Below, piece by piece: positions 46,040 through 54,628 of a stretch of 64,000 nt of DNA. A model generated the notes under the pieces. It ran no database searches, was not told the origin of the DNA, and saw only the letters and a list, made by a program, of their open reading frames with translations. Made by a program: the position numbers and the translations under genes. The DNA is from an uncultured Sphingomonadaceae bacterium (GTDB lineage Bacteria > Pseudomonadota > Alphaproteobacteria > Sphingomonadales > Sphingomonadaceae), in the NCBI GenBank assembly GCA_947495985.1, contig CANMBD010000001.1, positions 1,302,001-1,366,000 of the forward strand, written 5' to 3'. The stretch's first letter is position 1, and the number at the start of each line of letters is the position of its first letter.

Positions 46040-46815
46040 TGGCATTGGTTCTGCTCGACAAGACGGATGGCATAGCGACCATCACGCTCAACCGCCCAGA
46101 GGCCATGAATGCTTTATCCCACAGCTTGCGCGGTGAATTTTTTGAGGCCTGCGAAGATGTTGAGCGCGATACCGATATACGCGCGGTCATCGTTACAGGT
46201 GCCGGGGATCGCGCTTTTACCGCGGGCCTTGACCTCAAGGAATTGGGGGCATCAGGCCTTGGCGCTGCGACCGACCAGAAACCGGCGAGCAATCCCTGCC
46301 GCGCGCTGGAAAAACTCAATGTACCGGTTATCGGTGCGATTAATGGCGTCGCTATTACCGGTGGTTTTGAACTGGCGCTGTCCTGTGATGTACGGATCGG
46401 ATCAACCCATGCCCGTTTTGCCGACACCCATGCACGGGTCGGGATTATACCCGGATGGGGCCTATCGCAAAAGCTGTCCCGCTATATCGGCCTGTCCCGC
46501 GCCTGTGAATTGAGCTTCACAGGACAGTTTCTGGATGCTGAGACTGCTTGCAGTTGGGGGCTGATCAATCACGTCTATGCACCGGATGAATTGATGCCTG
46601 CTGCACGGGCACTGGCGGCCGATATGGCGACGATCGACCCGGGTTTTCTCAAGACCTACAAAAAACTCATATTCGATGGCTATGACCGCAATTTCAAAGA
46701 CGCCATGGCTTTGGAAAAGCAGGTCACTGATGCCTATAATGATCGTGTCAGTGCCGAAGAAGTCGAAGAGCGACGGCTAGCAGTTGTCGAGCGCGGCAGG
46801 GCGTTGAAAGCCTAG
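46039..46815 (+). CDS. Crotonase superfamily protein (annotated-type enoyl-CoA hydratase)
   Basis: A 258-residue crotonase-fold acyl-CoA enzyme. The CoA-binding and oxyanion region AFTAGLDLKELG and the second NGVAITGGFELALSCDV are clear; the latter carries the first glutamate position. At the second catalytic glutamate position the sequence reads FADTHARVGIIPGWG, so the acid of typical hydratases (PE-I-x-x-G-x-x-PG) is not there. Such proteins are frequent in actinobacteria and sphingomonads and may perform another acyl-CoA reaction. It ends 4 bases inside the convergent esterase gene. Confidence 0.9.
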   Translation: MALVLLDKTDGIATITLNRPEAMNALSHSLRGEFFEACEDVERDTDIRAVIVTGAGDRAFTAGLDLKELGASGLGAATDQKPASNPCRALEKLNVPVIGAINGVAITGGFELALSCDVRIGSTHARFADTHARVGIIPGWGLSQKLSRYIGLSRACELSFTGQFLDAETACSWGLINHVYAPDELMPAARALAADMATIDPGFLKTYKKLIFDGYDRNFKDAMALEKQVTDAYNDRVSAEEVEERRLAVVERGRALKA

Positions 46816-47717
46816 ACCTGCTGGTCCCTTATAAATGATACAATCTGGGCTTGTGCCAATTTCGCTTCCCTGATCGGTAACAACATCCAAACATGCTGCA
46901 TCTCTTTTCCCACATGAAATGCGATAGGAAAGCCTTGTGTGTCCGCTTTCTCTTTCAGCCTTAGCGCGTCGGCATAAAGCAGATCATGGCTACCGGCGAA
47001 AATGGCAAGCGGTGGCAATTTATCGATAGCCGCGAAAAGCGGACTAACCGGAAAAGCCGCTGGATCTTTGCCTTCACCAGCCCAAAATTGACCGGCGGTC
47101 TGAGCGCCCTGTATCGAGAGCAACACATCGTGCTTCTCCAGCTCTCGCTGCACCGGATCGCTTGCAGTTGCGTCCAGCCAGGGTGAGAGCAGAATGATCT
47201 TGCCCGGCATTGGCTTACCCTGATCACGAAGCATTTGCGCCAGACCGAGACTATATCCGCCGCCTGCGCTGTCACCCATTACGGTTATATTTTCCGCCCC
47301 ATATTTGGCTACTGCCCGATCGTAGGCCTGCATCACGACCGGATAGCTTTGTGACCAGTCATGCTCTGGTGCTAACGGATAGAGCGGAACGGTCGCGCTG
47401 GCTCCGGTCGCCCTGATCAGCTTCTTGATCACCCCCCAGTGGACGAACACGATGTTGAATGCATAGCCGCCGCCGTGAAGATAGAAGATATGGTGCTTGC
47501 TCTTACCTTCCGTGGGCTCGATCTCATAAACTTTATGATTATCAATCTGATACTCGCTAATGTGGCTATGCTTTCTAAACCACCGTCCGGGCCGGGCTGG
47601 ACCGTTTTTCCGGTCCCGCGCCAGAAACTTCATGCCGGTATCATAGTCCGCCAGACGCTCCTGAACCTTCAGCAAGCGTAGGATGAAATTGATCAATCGG
47701 GCCCGTTTACTTATCAC
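46812..47717 (-). CDS. Alpha/beta hydrolase of the hormone-sensitive-lipase type (copy 2)
   Basis: A 301-residue esterase: oxyanion motif HGGGYAFN, nucleophile motif GDSAGGG, catalytic His in MQHVWMLLP and acid in GSHDLLYADALRLKEKA. The N-terminus is basic and unlike a signal peptide. It is clearly related to the upstream gene 47714-48628, from which it arose by tandem duplication; the two overlap by 4 bases (ATGA). Last gene of the KAS III-GFA-esterase-esterase operon. Substrates are probably short acyl esters. Confidence 0.92.
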   Translation of the reverse strand: MISKRARLINFILRLLKVQERLADYDTGMKFLARDRKNGPARPGRWFRKHSHISEYQIDNHKVYEIEPTEGKSKHHIFYLHGGGYAFNIVFVHWGVIKKLIRATGASATVPLYPLAPEHDWSQSYPVVMQAYDRAVAKYGAENITVMGDSAGGGYSLGLAQMLRDQGKPMPGKIILLSPWLDATASDPVQRELEKHDVLLSIQGAQTAGQFWAGEGKDPAAFPVSPLFAAIDKLPPLAIFAGSHDLLYADALRLKEKADTQGFPIAFHVGKEMQHVWMLLPIREAKLAQAQIVSFIRDQQV

Positions 47718-48628
47718 CCTGCAGCAGCCTCAAGATCAGCATTGATGAAATCCGCAATCTGCCTGCGGGCTTTCTTGCCTTCCGGAATGGGAAACAGCAT
47801 CCAGACATGTTGCATTGCTGGAAACTCGAAATAATCAAGCGACAGATCTGCCGCCTCCGCTTTCTCTTTCAATTTTCTTGCGTCGGGCCAAAGCAGGTCA
47901 AAGGTGCCGGTAAACACAGCAATTGGTGGGAGGTTTTCCAGGCTGCCAAATAGAGGACTAACCGGCGGTATATCAACGGCCCCACTTTCTCCAGCCCACC
48001 ATTCGCCTGCTGCACGAAGGCCACCAATACCCAATATGCGATCCTTCTTTGACAGTGCTGGCTGCATCGGATCGGTCATACTGACATCGAGCCAAGGTGA
48101 CAGCAGAATCATTTTATGCGGCATGGCCTTGCCCTGATCCCGCAGCATTTGCGTCAGACCAAGTGCAAAGCCGGCGCCTGCGCTGTCTCCCATAATAATG
48201 ATATTGTCGGCGCCCACCTCGTCGACCAGCGCATCATAGACTGGCATCATCCAATCATAGCTTTCTTTCCAGTCATGCTCGGGGGTCAAGGGATAGCAGG
48301 GTACCACAACGGTGGCACCGGTCCGTTGCACCATCTCTGCCAGCAATGCCCAGTATCCCGGCTGGATATCCAGAACATAAGCGCCGCCATGGATATATAA
48401 TATACGGCGATGACTCCCGGACTTTGGGGCCAATGTGAATATTGGATACCCGTCTTTCTTAGTTTCCGTCACCTTAAACTTGCGGTGCATCGCCTTGCCG
48501 GGCGCTGCAACCTTCTTCGCACGGGCTTTCGGGATACTCGCCCTCAGCTTCGCTTCATCCGAGAAAAGCGCTTTTAAACCGGTGAGCGGAAGGGCTTTGG
48601 CAAGCAGCCGGGCTCTTATACTGGTCAT
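47714..48628 (-). CDS. Alpha/beta hydrolase of the hormone-sensitive-lipase type (copy 1)
   Basis: A 304-residue esterase paralogous to the next gene: HGGAYVLDIQPGYW, GDSAGAGFALGLTQMLRDQG, and a catalytic His in AMQHVWMLFPIPEGKKA. The shared words TVVVPCYPLTPEHDW / TVPLYPLAPEHDW, LLSPWLD and QHVWML show the duplication. The gene starts 9 bases after the GFA stop, within the operon headed by the ketoacyl synthase. Confidence 0.92.
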   Translation of the reverse strand: MTSIRARLLAKALPLTGLKALFSDEAKLRASIPKARAKKVAAPGKAMHRKFKVTETKKDGYPIFTLAPKSGSHRRILYIHGGAYVLDIQPGYWALLAEMVQRTGATVVVPCYPLTPEHDWKESYDWMMPVYDALVDEVGADNIIIMGDSAGAGFALGLTQMLRDQGKAMPHKMILLSPWLDVSMTDPMQPALSKKDRILGIGGLRAAGEWWAGESGAVDIPPVSPLFGSLENLPPIAVFTGTFDLLWPDARKLKEKAEAADLSLDYFEFPAMQHVWMLFPIPEGKKARRQIADFINADLEAAAG

Positions 48629-48637
48629 GGCCCGTTC

Positions 48638-49042
48638 CTAACCCGGATTACCTTCCATTTGCGGCACATTGGGGTCAATGGTCACCCAGTCCTGCGAACT
48701 TTTGGTCCAGAAATGTACCTGCGGATTGAGATGGCTAGTATCATCCAGCGTGCCCGCTTTGACGAAGGTCATGCCAGGCTGCGTTGGCAACGTGGACAGC
48801 AGCGGCGAACCGCATTTGCCGCAGAAGTGCCGTTCCACAACATTGCCCGTTTCGCTACTATCTTCATAAGTTGTGAGATCGCCCTGAATGCTCAGCTGAT
48901 CATTGGCTACACCAAATAATACGGAATAGGCGCTACCCGACTGACGCTGGCAGTTTTTGCAATGACAGACACCGGTCATTTGTGGTTCTCCGCTAACGCT
49001 ATAGCTTACTGACCCGCAAAGGCATTGTCCTGTCATTGTCAT
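48638..49042 (-). CDS. GFA family (CENP-V/glutathione-dependent formaldehyde-activating-like) zinc protein
   Basis: A 134-residue protein with the GFA cysteine pattern: GQCLCGSVSYSV, GVCHCKNCQRQSGSAYSV and FCGKCGSPLLSTL, which bind zinc. The family name comes from a formaldehyde-glutathione enzyme, but most members have unknown roles. GGGGAG precedes the start. It sits between the ketoacyl synthase (14 bases upstream) and the esterases (9 bases downstream). Confidence 0.93.
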   Translation of the reverse strand: MTMTGQCLCGSVSYSVSGEPQMTGVCHCKNCQRQSGSAYSVLFGVANDQLSIQGDLTTYEDSSETGNVVERHFCGKCGSPLLSTLPTQPGMTFVKAGTLDDTSHLNPQVHFWTKSSQDWVTIDPNVPQMEGNPG

Positions 49043-49056
49043 AATATTCTCCCCGT

Positions 49057-50190
49057 TTATGCGACTTTTCTAACGAAAACCGTTCCCGCCGAATATCCTG
49101 CGCCAAATGAGCAGATAAGTCCAATATCTCCATCCGACAGATCAGCGCTATGCTTGTGGAAGGCGATAATTGATCCTGCTGAAGAGGTATTGGCATAAGT
49201 GTCGAGTACCGTGGGGCTTTCGTCATCATTTGCTTCGTGACCCAAAACGCGCTGCGCGATCAACCGGTTCATCCCGGCGTTCGCCTGGTGCAGCCAGAGG
49301 CGCCTGAGGTTAGTATTCTCGATACCCAGCCGTCCCGCCTGATCGATAATCATCTGGGCGACCATCGGCACAACTTCCTTGAACACCTTCCGCCCTTCCT
49401 GAACAAACAGTTTATCCACGTCATCCCGGGTTTCAGGACTGGTTCGGTTGAGGAAGCCAAAATTATTGCGGATATTATTCGAAAACTGCGTCTTGAGCTT
49501 GGTCCCGACAATTTCCCAATGCTCTGCTGGCGCAATGTCTTTTGCTTCCACCAATATGGCTGTCGCAACATCTCCAAAGATGAAGTGGCTGTCACGGTCC
49601 CGCCAGTTCAAATGGCCCGAGCAGATTTCAGGATTGATCACCAATACCGACTTGGCGCTGCCGGAACGGATATAATCCGCCGCTGTCTGGATACCGAATG
49701 TCGCGGACGAGCAGGCCACGTTCATATCAAACCCGAAACCGTCGCCAATTCCCAGCGCATCCTGAATCTCTACCGCAATGGCGGGATAGGCGCGCTGCAG
49801 ATTGGAACAGGCACAGAGTACTGCATCGACATCCTCTGCTTTCCGCCCTGCCCGTTTCAGCGCCTGTTCGGCTGCCTTCACGCCAATTTCGGCAAGAACG
49901 GAGATTTCGTCATCCGGCCGTTCAGGCAATCGCGGGCACATGGTTTCGGGATCAAGAATCGGATCCTTTGAAAGCACGAAGCGCGATTTTATGCCTGATG
50001 CCTTTTCGATAAACTCGACCGAACTATGCTGTAATTCGGCGACCTCACCAGCGGTAATGGCATCGGCATTTTCGCTGTTATGCAAATCAACATAAGCGTT
50101 GAAGCTCGACACCAGTTCTTCATTGCTGATGCTATCGGTGGGCGTGAAGAGGCCAGTGGCAGAAATTACGGGGATGTTAGCGTTGGTCAT
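49057..50190 (-). CDS. Beta-ketoacyl-ACP synthase III family protein
   Basis: A 377-residue condensing enzyme of the thiolase fold. The Cys-His-Asn triad is at about C160 (NVACSSATFG), H301 (LHQANAGMNR) and N334 (YANTSSAGS). It is longer than FabH (about 320) and carries an extended N-terminal region, so it may use acyl-CoA or unusual starter units rather than primary fatty-acid synthesis. I use ATG 50190 (MTNANIPVIS); the open frame extends to 50352 but overlaps the ung promoter. First gene of a four-gene operon, divergent from ung. Confidence 0.92.
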   Translation of the reverse strand: MTNANIPVISATGLFTPTDSISNEELVSSFNAYVDLHNSENADAITAGEVAELQHSSVEFIEKASGIKSRFVLSKDPILDPETMCPRLPERPDDEISVLAEIGVKAAEQALKRAGRKAEDVDAVLCACSNLQRAYPAIAVEIQDALGIGDGFGFDMNVACSSATFGIQTAADYIRSGSAKSVLVINPEICSGHLNWRDRDSHFIFGDVATAILVEAKDIAPAEHWEIVGTKLKTQFSNNIRNNFGFLNRTSPETRDDVDKLFVQEGRKVFKEVVPMVAQMIIDQAGRLGIENTNLRRLWLHQANAGMNRLIAQRVLGHEANDDESPTVLDTYANTSSAGSIIAFHKHSADLSDGDIGLICSFGAGYSAGTVFVRKVA

Positions 50191-50322
50191 AGGACGATAT
50201 TCTCTTAAACCTTGAAGACAAATGGAATAATAATAAGCCAATATCGTAAAGTCCCAACGGGCAACTAGCAAGCGATGTTGCTCGCCGATTGCCAATCGCA
50301 GACTTCTTGCTATTTGTTTGAC

Positions 50323-51027
50323 ATGACCGAAACCGATCGCATCAAATTGCATGAAAGCTGGAAGGCACCACTCGCGCCTGAATTTTCCAGCGATTATATG
50401 ACCAACTTACGGACCTTTTTGATTCAGCAGAAAAAAGAGGGCAAGCATGTCTTTCCCAAGGGAAGCGAATATTTTCGGGCACTCGACCTCACACCACTAG
50501 ACAAGGTGCGTGTCGTGATCCTGGGGCAAGACCCCTATCATGGCCCGGGGCAAGCGCATGGGCTTTGCTTTAGCGTGCAACCCGGCGTCCGGCCACCGCC
50601 CTCGCTGGTCAATATCTACAAGGAGCTGGAAAGCGATATCGGAATGCCACGCCCCAAGCACGGATTTCTCGAATCCTGGGCCCAGCAAGGCGTGTTGCTA
50701 CTCAACAGCGTGTTGACGGTTCAGCGGGCAGAAGCAGCCTCGCATCGCGGCAAGGGGTGGGAGCGGTTCACCGATGCGATCATCCGATTGATCGCGGCAA
50801 AGGAAGAGCCCGTCGTCTTTCTGCTGTGGGGCAGCTATGCGCAAAAGAAAGCGGGTTTTGTTCAAAGCGTCGAACAAGGCGGCAAGCATCTGGTGTTGAA
50901 GGCGCCGCACCCTTCCCCGCTTTCGGCGCATAACGGTTTTTTCGGGTGTCAGCATTTCAGCAAGACCAACAGCTTTCTGAAGCATAATGGCCTACCACCG
51001 ATCGACTGGTCTTTGCCGCCCGTTTAG
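50323..51027 (+). CDS. ung: Uracil-DNA glycosylase
   Basis: Ung removes uracil from DNA in base-excision repair. The 234-residue protein has the water-activating motif [18 protein letters not shown], the LLLNSVLTV uracil-binding strand and HPSPLSA minor-groove loop. I use ATG 50323 ([13 protein letters not shown]); the frame opens further upstream but with a non-family N-terminus. Length and motif order are typical of family 1. Confidence 0.96.
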   Translation: MTETDRIKLHESWKAPLAPEFSSDYMTNLRTFLIQQKKEGKHVFPKGSEYFRALDLTPLDKVRVVILGQDPYHGPGQAHGLCFSVQPGVRPPPSLVNIYKELESDIGMPRPKHGFLESWAQQGVLLLNSVLTVQRAEAASHRGKGWERFTDAIIRLIAAKEEPVVFLLWGSYAQKKAGFVQSVEQGGKHLVLKAPHPSPLSAHNGFFGCQHFSKTNSFLKHNGLPPIDWSLPPV

Positions 51028-51065
51028 CTTATAATCGCGCTCAAAGCACAAGAAGGGCCAAGCCA

Positions 51066-51413
51066 ATGACGTCCAACAGACAAAAAGAGCATCAGAGTTT
51101 TGATACATTCTGGCCGTTCTATTTGCAGGAGCATGCCAAACCGGCGACGCGCAATCTGCATTATGTCGGAACCAGTCTGGTTGTCCTGATAGCCTTTTAT
51201 TCGGTCGTAACAACCAATTGGATGTTGCTGCTGGCCATGCCTCTCGCAGGCTATTTTTTCGCCTGGATGGCCCATTGGAGAGTCGAAAAAAATCGGCCGG
51301 CGACCTTCACATATCCCCTGTGGTCCCTGATCGCAGATTTCAAAATGTGGGGACTTTGGCTCACCGGACGCCTGAAGCCGGAGCTTCAAAAGGCCGGCGT
51401 GGAAGACGCCTAG
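51066..51413 (+). CDS. DUF962 (Mpo1-like) membrane protein
   Basis: A 115-residue protein: FDTFWPFYLQEHAKPATRNL, HYVGTSLVVLIAFYSVVTTN and FAWMAHWRVEKNRPATFTYP match DUF962, related to yeast Mpo1, a membrane dioxygenase acting on 2-hydroxy fatty acids. The conserved histidines HAKP, LHYVG and HWRVEKN that would bind iron are present. Two or three hydrophobic segments. It lies 38 bases after ung and overlaps the convergent hydrolase by 4 bases. Confidence 0.9.
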   Translation: MTSNRQKEHQSFDTFWPFYLQEHAKPATRNLHYVGTSLVVLIAFYSVVTTNWMLLLAMPLAGYFFAWMAHWRVEKNRPATFTYPLWSLIADFKMWGLWLTGRLKPELQKAGVEDA

Positions 51414-52393
51414 CTGGCCGCTTCCAATTTTGCTTCCTGGACCTTCAGCGCTTCGGTTCCTTCAATCCAGGTGCCAATATCCCGCGCCACCTGATCTGGC
51501 GTTTCTTCCATCGGCAAATGTCCGGCATCTTTATAAATGATCAGCTTGGACCCCGGGATAGCTTCTTCAAAGGCCTTCGCATGAGATACCGGGATCACCT
51601 TGTCCTGTTCCCCCCAAAGCAACAGCACGGGCATTTCCAGGTTTCCGACTTCCGCCCACTTTTCCGGTTCACGTGCCGTTTTTCCGCGTGCCACTGACGC
51701 TTGACGATTGCCGGGAAAGCGCAGCAATTCCCAATAGCGCGTCACCAGTTCGTCGGTCAGACGTTCAGGTTGTGCAAAATTTTCTTCCAATGACGAGCGG
51801 ACCAGAAATTTTGGAGTAATTTCAGGTAACAGCAACTGCCCGATGGACGAACGCGCCAATCTTGCACCCAGATAAGGTTTTACTTTCTCATCCGTTTGGG
51901 CGCCGGATGCGTCGATCAAAACAAGTCCCGAAACGCGCTCAGGAACGGCTAGACCGGCACGCCACGACAACCAGCCGCCCATGCTATTGCCGACCCAATA
52001 AGCCTTTTCGACACCCACCGTATCAAGCACCTTCGTCGCCGCGGCGATATTTGCATCAGCGCTATAATCGCCGCTTGCCTGAGGACCGGTGAGCCCATGG
52101 CCGTATAGATCAAGTGAGATCAGTCGATATTTGTCGCCTAGCAAAGCCACAACCGGTTCCCATGTCTGCAGCAGACTGTTGGAGCCGTGGATCAGCAAAA
52201 TCGCTGGTCCCTCCTTATTGCCTTCATCACGATAATGAATTTGTCCGCCAACGCCGTCGTCAATAAATTGCGACGCATCATTGCTATATTTGGCGATCAT
52301 TTCCGCGCGATCCGTATCCGGTGTACGGAATATGAAAAACGCGGCGATCAATATAACGATCAAAGCCAATAAAATACGCAGCGTAGTTTTCAT
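51410..52393 (-). CDS. Alpha/beta hydrolase, membrane-anchored
   Basis: About 327 residues from ATG 52393 (after GGGGCAAGAAC). An N-terminal membrane helix (LRILLALIVILIAAFFIF) precedes a classical hydrolase domain: oxyanion HGSNSLLQTW, nucleophile elbow WVGNSMGGWLS, acid in LLLWGEQDKVIP and catalytic His in AGHLPMEETP. Resembles MhpC-type hydrolases and lipases but with a membrane anchor, so the active domain probably faces the periplasm. Substrate unknown. Confidence 0.9.
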   Translation of the reverse strand: MKTTLRILLALIVILIAAFFIFRTPDTDRAEMIAKYSNDASQFIDDGVGGQIHYRDEGNKEGPAILLIHGSNSLLQTWEPVVALLGDKYRLISLDLYGHGLTGPQASGDYSADANIAAATKVLDTVGVEKAYWVGNSMGGWLSWRAGLAVPERVSGLVLIDASGAQTDEKVKPYLGARLARSSIGQLLLPEITPKFLVRSSLEENFAQPERLTDELVTRYWELLRFPGNRQASVARGKTAREPEKWAEVGNLEMPVLLLWGEQDKVIPVSHAKAFEEAIPGSKLIIYKDAGHLPMEETPDQVARDIGTWIEGTEALKVQEAKLEAAS

Positions 52394-52454
52394 GTTCTTG
52401 CCCCAGATAATGTCAAGAAATGACAATACATATCGAGCCGCCGGTAGGACAGAC

Positions 52455-52489
52455 AAAAAGGGCGGGAAAGCAAAGCCGTCCCGCCCCTT
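52455..52489 (-). terminator. Rho-independent terminator downstream of the cold-shock gene
   Basis: Minus-strand reading: GGGCGGGA, an 11-base loop, TCCCGCCC, then TTTTT. It lies 33 bases after the cold-shock gene stop (52522) and before the hydrolase start, so it probably ends the cold-shock transcript. Confidence 0.85.
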
Positions 52490-52521
52490 CAGATAATTAC
52501 CGGCCATAAAGGCCAATAGCG

Positions 52522-52728
52522 TTAAGCCTGCTGAAGATTTACAGCCGCTTTCTTGCCATTGTTACCGGTTTCAATGTCGTATGTAAGGCGCTGCTCTTTT
52601 TCGAGCGTCTGCATACCAGCAGCCTGTACGGCTGTGATGTGAACAAAGCTGTCATCGCCGCCATCTTCAGGGGCGATAAATCCATAGCCTTTGTCCGTAT
52701 TGAAAAATTTTACTGTGCCTGTAGGCAT
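52522..52728 (-). CDS. cspA: Cold-shock protein (CspA family)
   Basis: A 68-residue single cold-shock domain binding single-stranded nucleic acids. RNP1 is KGYGFIAPEDG and RNP2 SFVHITAV; MPTGTVKFFNTDKGY is the usual start, so I use ATG 52728 rather than the upstream ATG at 52746. AGGA lies 8-9 bases before the start. It has a leader with a GC hairpin and its own terminator, as expected for a separately regulated cold-shock gene. Confidence 0.95.
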   Translation of the reverse strand: MPTGTVKFFNTDKGYGFIAPEDGGDDSFVHITAVQAAGMQTLEKEQRLTYDIETGNNGKKAAVNLQQA

Positions 52729-52764
52729 ATTCTTATTCCTATTCATTACTTAGTGGTGCCTGCC

Positions 52765-52778
52765 CGGCCTTTCGGCCG
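52765..52778 (-). promoter_or_regulatory. GAAA-tetraloop hairpin in the cold-shock gene leader
   Basis: On the minus strand CGGCC-GAAA-GGCCG forms a perfect 5-base stem with a stable GNRA loop, 37 bases upstream of the cspA start. A hairpin in the 5' leader fits the post-transcriptional control known for cold-shock mRNAs, but its effect here is only inferred. Confidence 0.5.
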
Positions 52779-52950
52779 CGTCAGACGGGGGTCGCCAAAC
52801 GTCGAGAAAAAGGAAAAAAGAGCATGCGGGCTGCTTTACCAGCCGCGAAACAAGAATTTCGTCGTACGCGATTATTAGCTGCGACGGCCGTAGCAGCCTA
52901 GCTCGCACTTAGCAAACGGCTTAACCCGCCGGATGCGTTAACGTGGGCTT

Positions 52951-53415
52951 TTACGGCGTCGAAACCAGCGCAATGGCCGCCATTGTCAAGGTTAATAGAC
53001 CTAGTGCTAACGACAATATCCAGCGCAGGGTCAGCAGCCACTGCGATTCTATTCCCGCCGCCGCCAGCTGTCTGTCCACCAGTGGCGACCCTATGATACA
53101 CAGCCCCAGCAGCAACATCGATGGCCCGGGCCATGACCAGCCCAATATCCAAGGCACATAGCTCACCAAAGCAATCAGACTAGGTAAAACGGCGGCAACA
53201 TAAATCCATCCCGGCGCCTGTTTGTGCGCAGTCGCCAAGCCCCACCAGACACCGCCTAGAAAACTGAAAATCAACGCCGCATATGCATATGCAACGGCCA
53301 ACGCACTCCATTGCCATTCCGGCGGCCCCAACAGGGCGGCGAGAGTCAAAAAGATTGGCGGCAAAAGACCGACAAGGCCAAGCAGGCGCGGAGCCATCGG
53401 AATATCGTTCAGCAT
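52951..53415 (-). CDS. DUF3429 family membrane protein
   Basis: About 154 residues (MLNDIPMAPRLL start; ATG 53397 and an extension to 53475 are alternatives, none with a strong Shine-Dalgarno). Five hydrophobic segments; LLGLVGLLPPIFLTLAALLG, YAALIFSFLGGVWWGLA and LPSLIALVSYVPW match DUF3429. Inner membrane, function unknown. Divergent from the lipoprotein gene at 53500. Confidence 0.82.
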   Translation of the reverse strand: MLNDIPMAPRLLGLVGLLPPIFLTLAALLGPPEWQWSALAVAYAYAALIFSFLGGVWWGLATAHKQAPGWIYVAAVLPSLIALVSYVPWILGWSWPGPSMLLLGLCIIGSPLVDRQLAAAGIESQWLLTLRWILSLALGLLTLTMAAIALVSTP

Positions 53416-53499
53416 GTCCGGCAAATAACCCAATGTGTTTCCCAACACCAGCACTGTGGCCCTTTCCCTTGCCATCGATAAAGTGTAGCGCTTTATCCT

Positions 53500-54150
53500 A
53501 TGAAACAGACACTTAAATTTGGAGGCACTGCCTGCGCCGCAGTCCTCACCATGACCCTGTCCGCTTGTGAGCCGGGCGAGCCACCAGTCGCCCCCGACCC
53601 TTCAGCGCAGGATGTTTATTTTGAACGTCTGTCGCTGCTCTGCGGCAAGGCTTATCCGGGACAGCTGGTTTCCGATCAGGAAGCCGACGCAGATATGATG
53701 GGTCAAGAGATGATCATGCATGTCGCAACCTGCGATCAGACAGAGATTCAAATCCCCTTTCATATCAGCAATGCAGACGGCAGTTGGAACCGTTCGCGGA
53801 CGTGGATCATCACGCGCACCGAGGGCGGCCTGCGGCTGAAACATCGCCATCGCCACGAAGATGGATCACTGGATGCAGTCAGTAATTATGGCGGCGATAC
53901 CAGCGCAGAGGGCACAGCAGAACGTCAGGAATTCCCGGTCGACAACGAATCAATCACGCTGTTTGAAAAAGAAGGCCTTGATCAATCCGTCACAAACACA
54001 TGGGCGGTAGAGATCAGTCCGCCTGGTCAACAAGACGCCCGCTTTGCATATGAGCTGCGCCGCCCCGAAACTTCCGGCGGTCGCTTCTTCCGCGTTGAGT
54101 TTGATCTCTCCAAATCAGTTGAGCCCCCACCCCCGCCATGGGGTGATTAG
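53500..54150 (+). CDS. Putative lipoprotein of unknown function
   Basis: A 216-residue protein starting with a lipoprotein signal (KFGGTACAAVLTMTLSAC, lipobox LSAC). The mature part has LSLLCGKAYPGQLVSDQEAD, a paired cysteine in HVATCDQTEIQI, then RTWIITRTEGGLRLKHRHRH and ends in a proline-rich tail. Two cysteines could form a disulfide. I recognise the type as a sphingomonad secreted protein but no domain. It is followed by the channel-like gene after about 50 bases. Confidence 0.82.
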   Translation: MKQTLKFGGTACAAVLTMTLSACEPGEPPVAPDPSAQDVYFERLSLLCGKAYPGQLVSDQEADADMMGQEMIMHVATCDQTEIQIPFHISNADGSWNRSRTWIITRTEGGLRLKHRHRHEDGSLDAVSNYGGDTSAEGTAERQEFPVDNESITLFEKEGLDQSVTNTWAVEISPPGQQDARFAYELRRPETSGGRFFRVEFDLSKSVEPPPPPWGD

Positions 54151-54199
54151 GCATAATCATATCTTGACGCCGTGATCGTTAGTTGCTCACTGTAAAGTT

Positions 54200-54628
54200 A
54201 TGCTTCCGGCCCTTCTTGTCAGCACTGCAATGGTCCTGCTTACCGTTATCATTCACGGCGCTGGCATCCTTGCCCTTGCTCGTCTTTTAAGGGTCGAGGC
54301 CCGCGAAGAAGCGGAAGAACATATCCATCCGATGTCATTGCGCGGGATATCCGTTACACTAATACTGGTGCTCGGACTATTCGCCCTGCATGGCATCGAG
54401 ATCTGGGCTTATGCTCTTGTCTATCTGCTACTCGATGCCCTTCCCACGCTGTCCGACGCGATCTATTTCTCGACCATTACATATGCGACCACCGGCTATG
54501 ATGATGATGGCTTTGCCGAAGCCTGGCGAATGGTCGCAGCGATAGAAGGTGTCAACGGAATCATCCTGCTAGGTTGGTCCACTGCTTTCTTTGTCACGGT
54601 CGTTGCAAGGATGGGCAGAAGCCGGTGA
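54200..54628 (+). CDS. Two-TM ion-channel-like protein with a non-canonical filter
   Basis: A 142-residue protein. After an N-terminal helix (LLVSTAMVLLTVIIHGAGIL) and a second (SVTLILVLGLFALHGIEIWA), a pore-like segment reads TLSDAIYFSTITYATTGYDD before the last helix (AIEGVNGIILLGWSTAFFVT). The layout is that of the ion-channel-2 family, but the potassium filter TxGYGD is replaced by TTGYDD (about 97-102). Ion selectivity cannot be predicted. Its stop overlaps the next gene by 4 bases (GTGA). Confidence 0.78.
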   Translation: MLPALLVSTAMVLLTVIIHGAGILALARLLRVEAREEAEEHIHPMSLRGISVTLILVLGLFALHGIEIWAYALVYLLLDALPTLSDAIYFSTITYATTGYDDDGFAEAWRMVAAIEGVNGIILLGWSTAFFVTVVARMGRSR

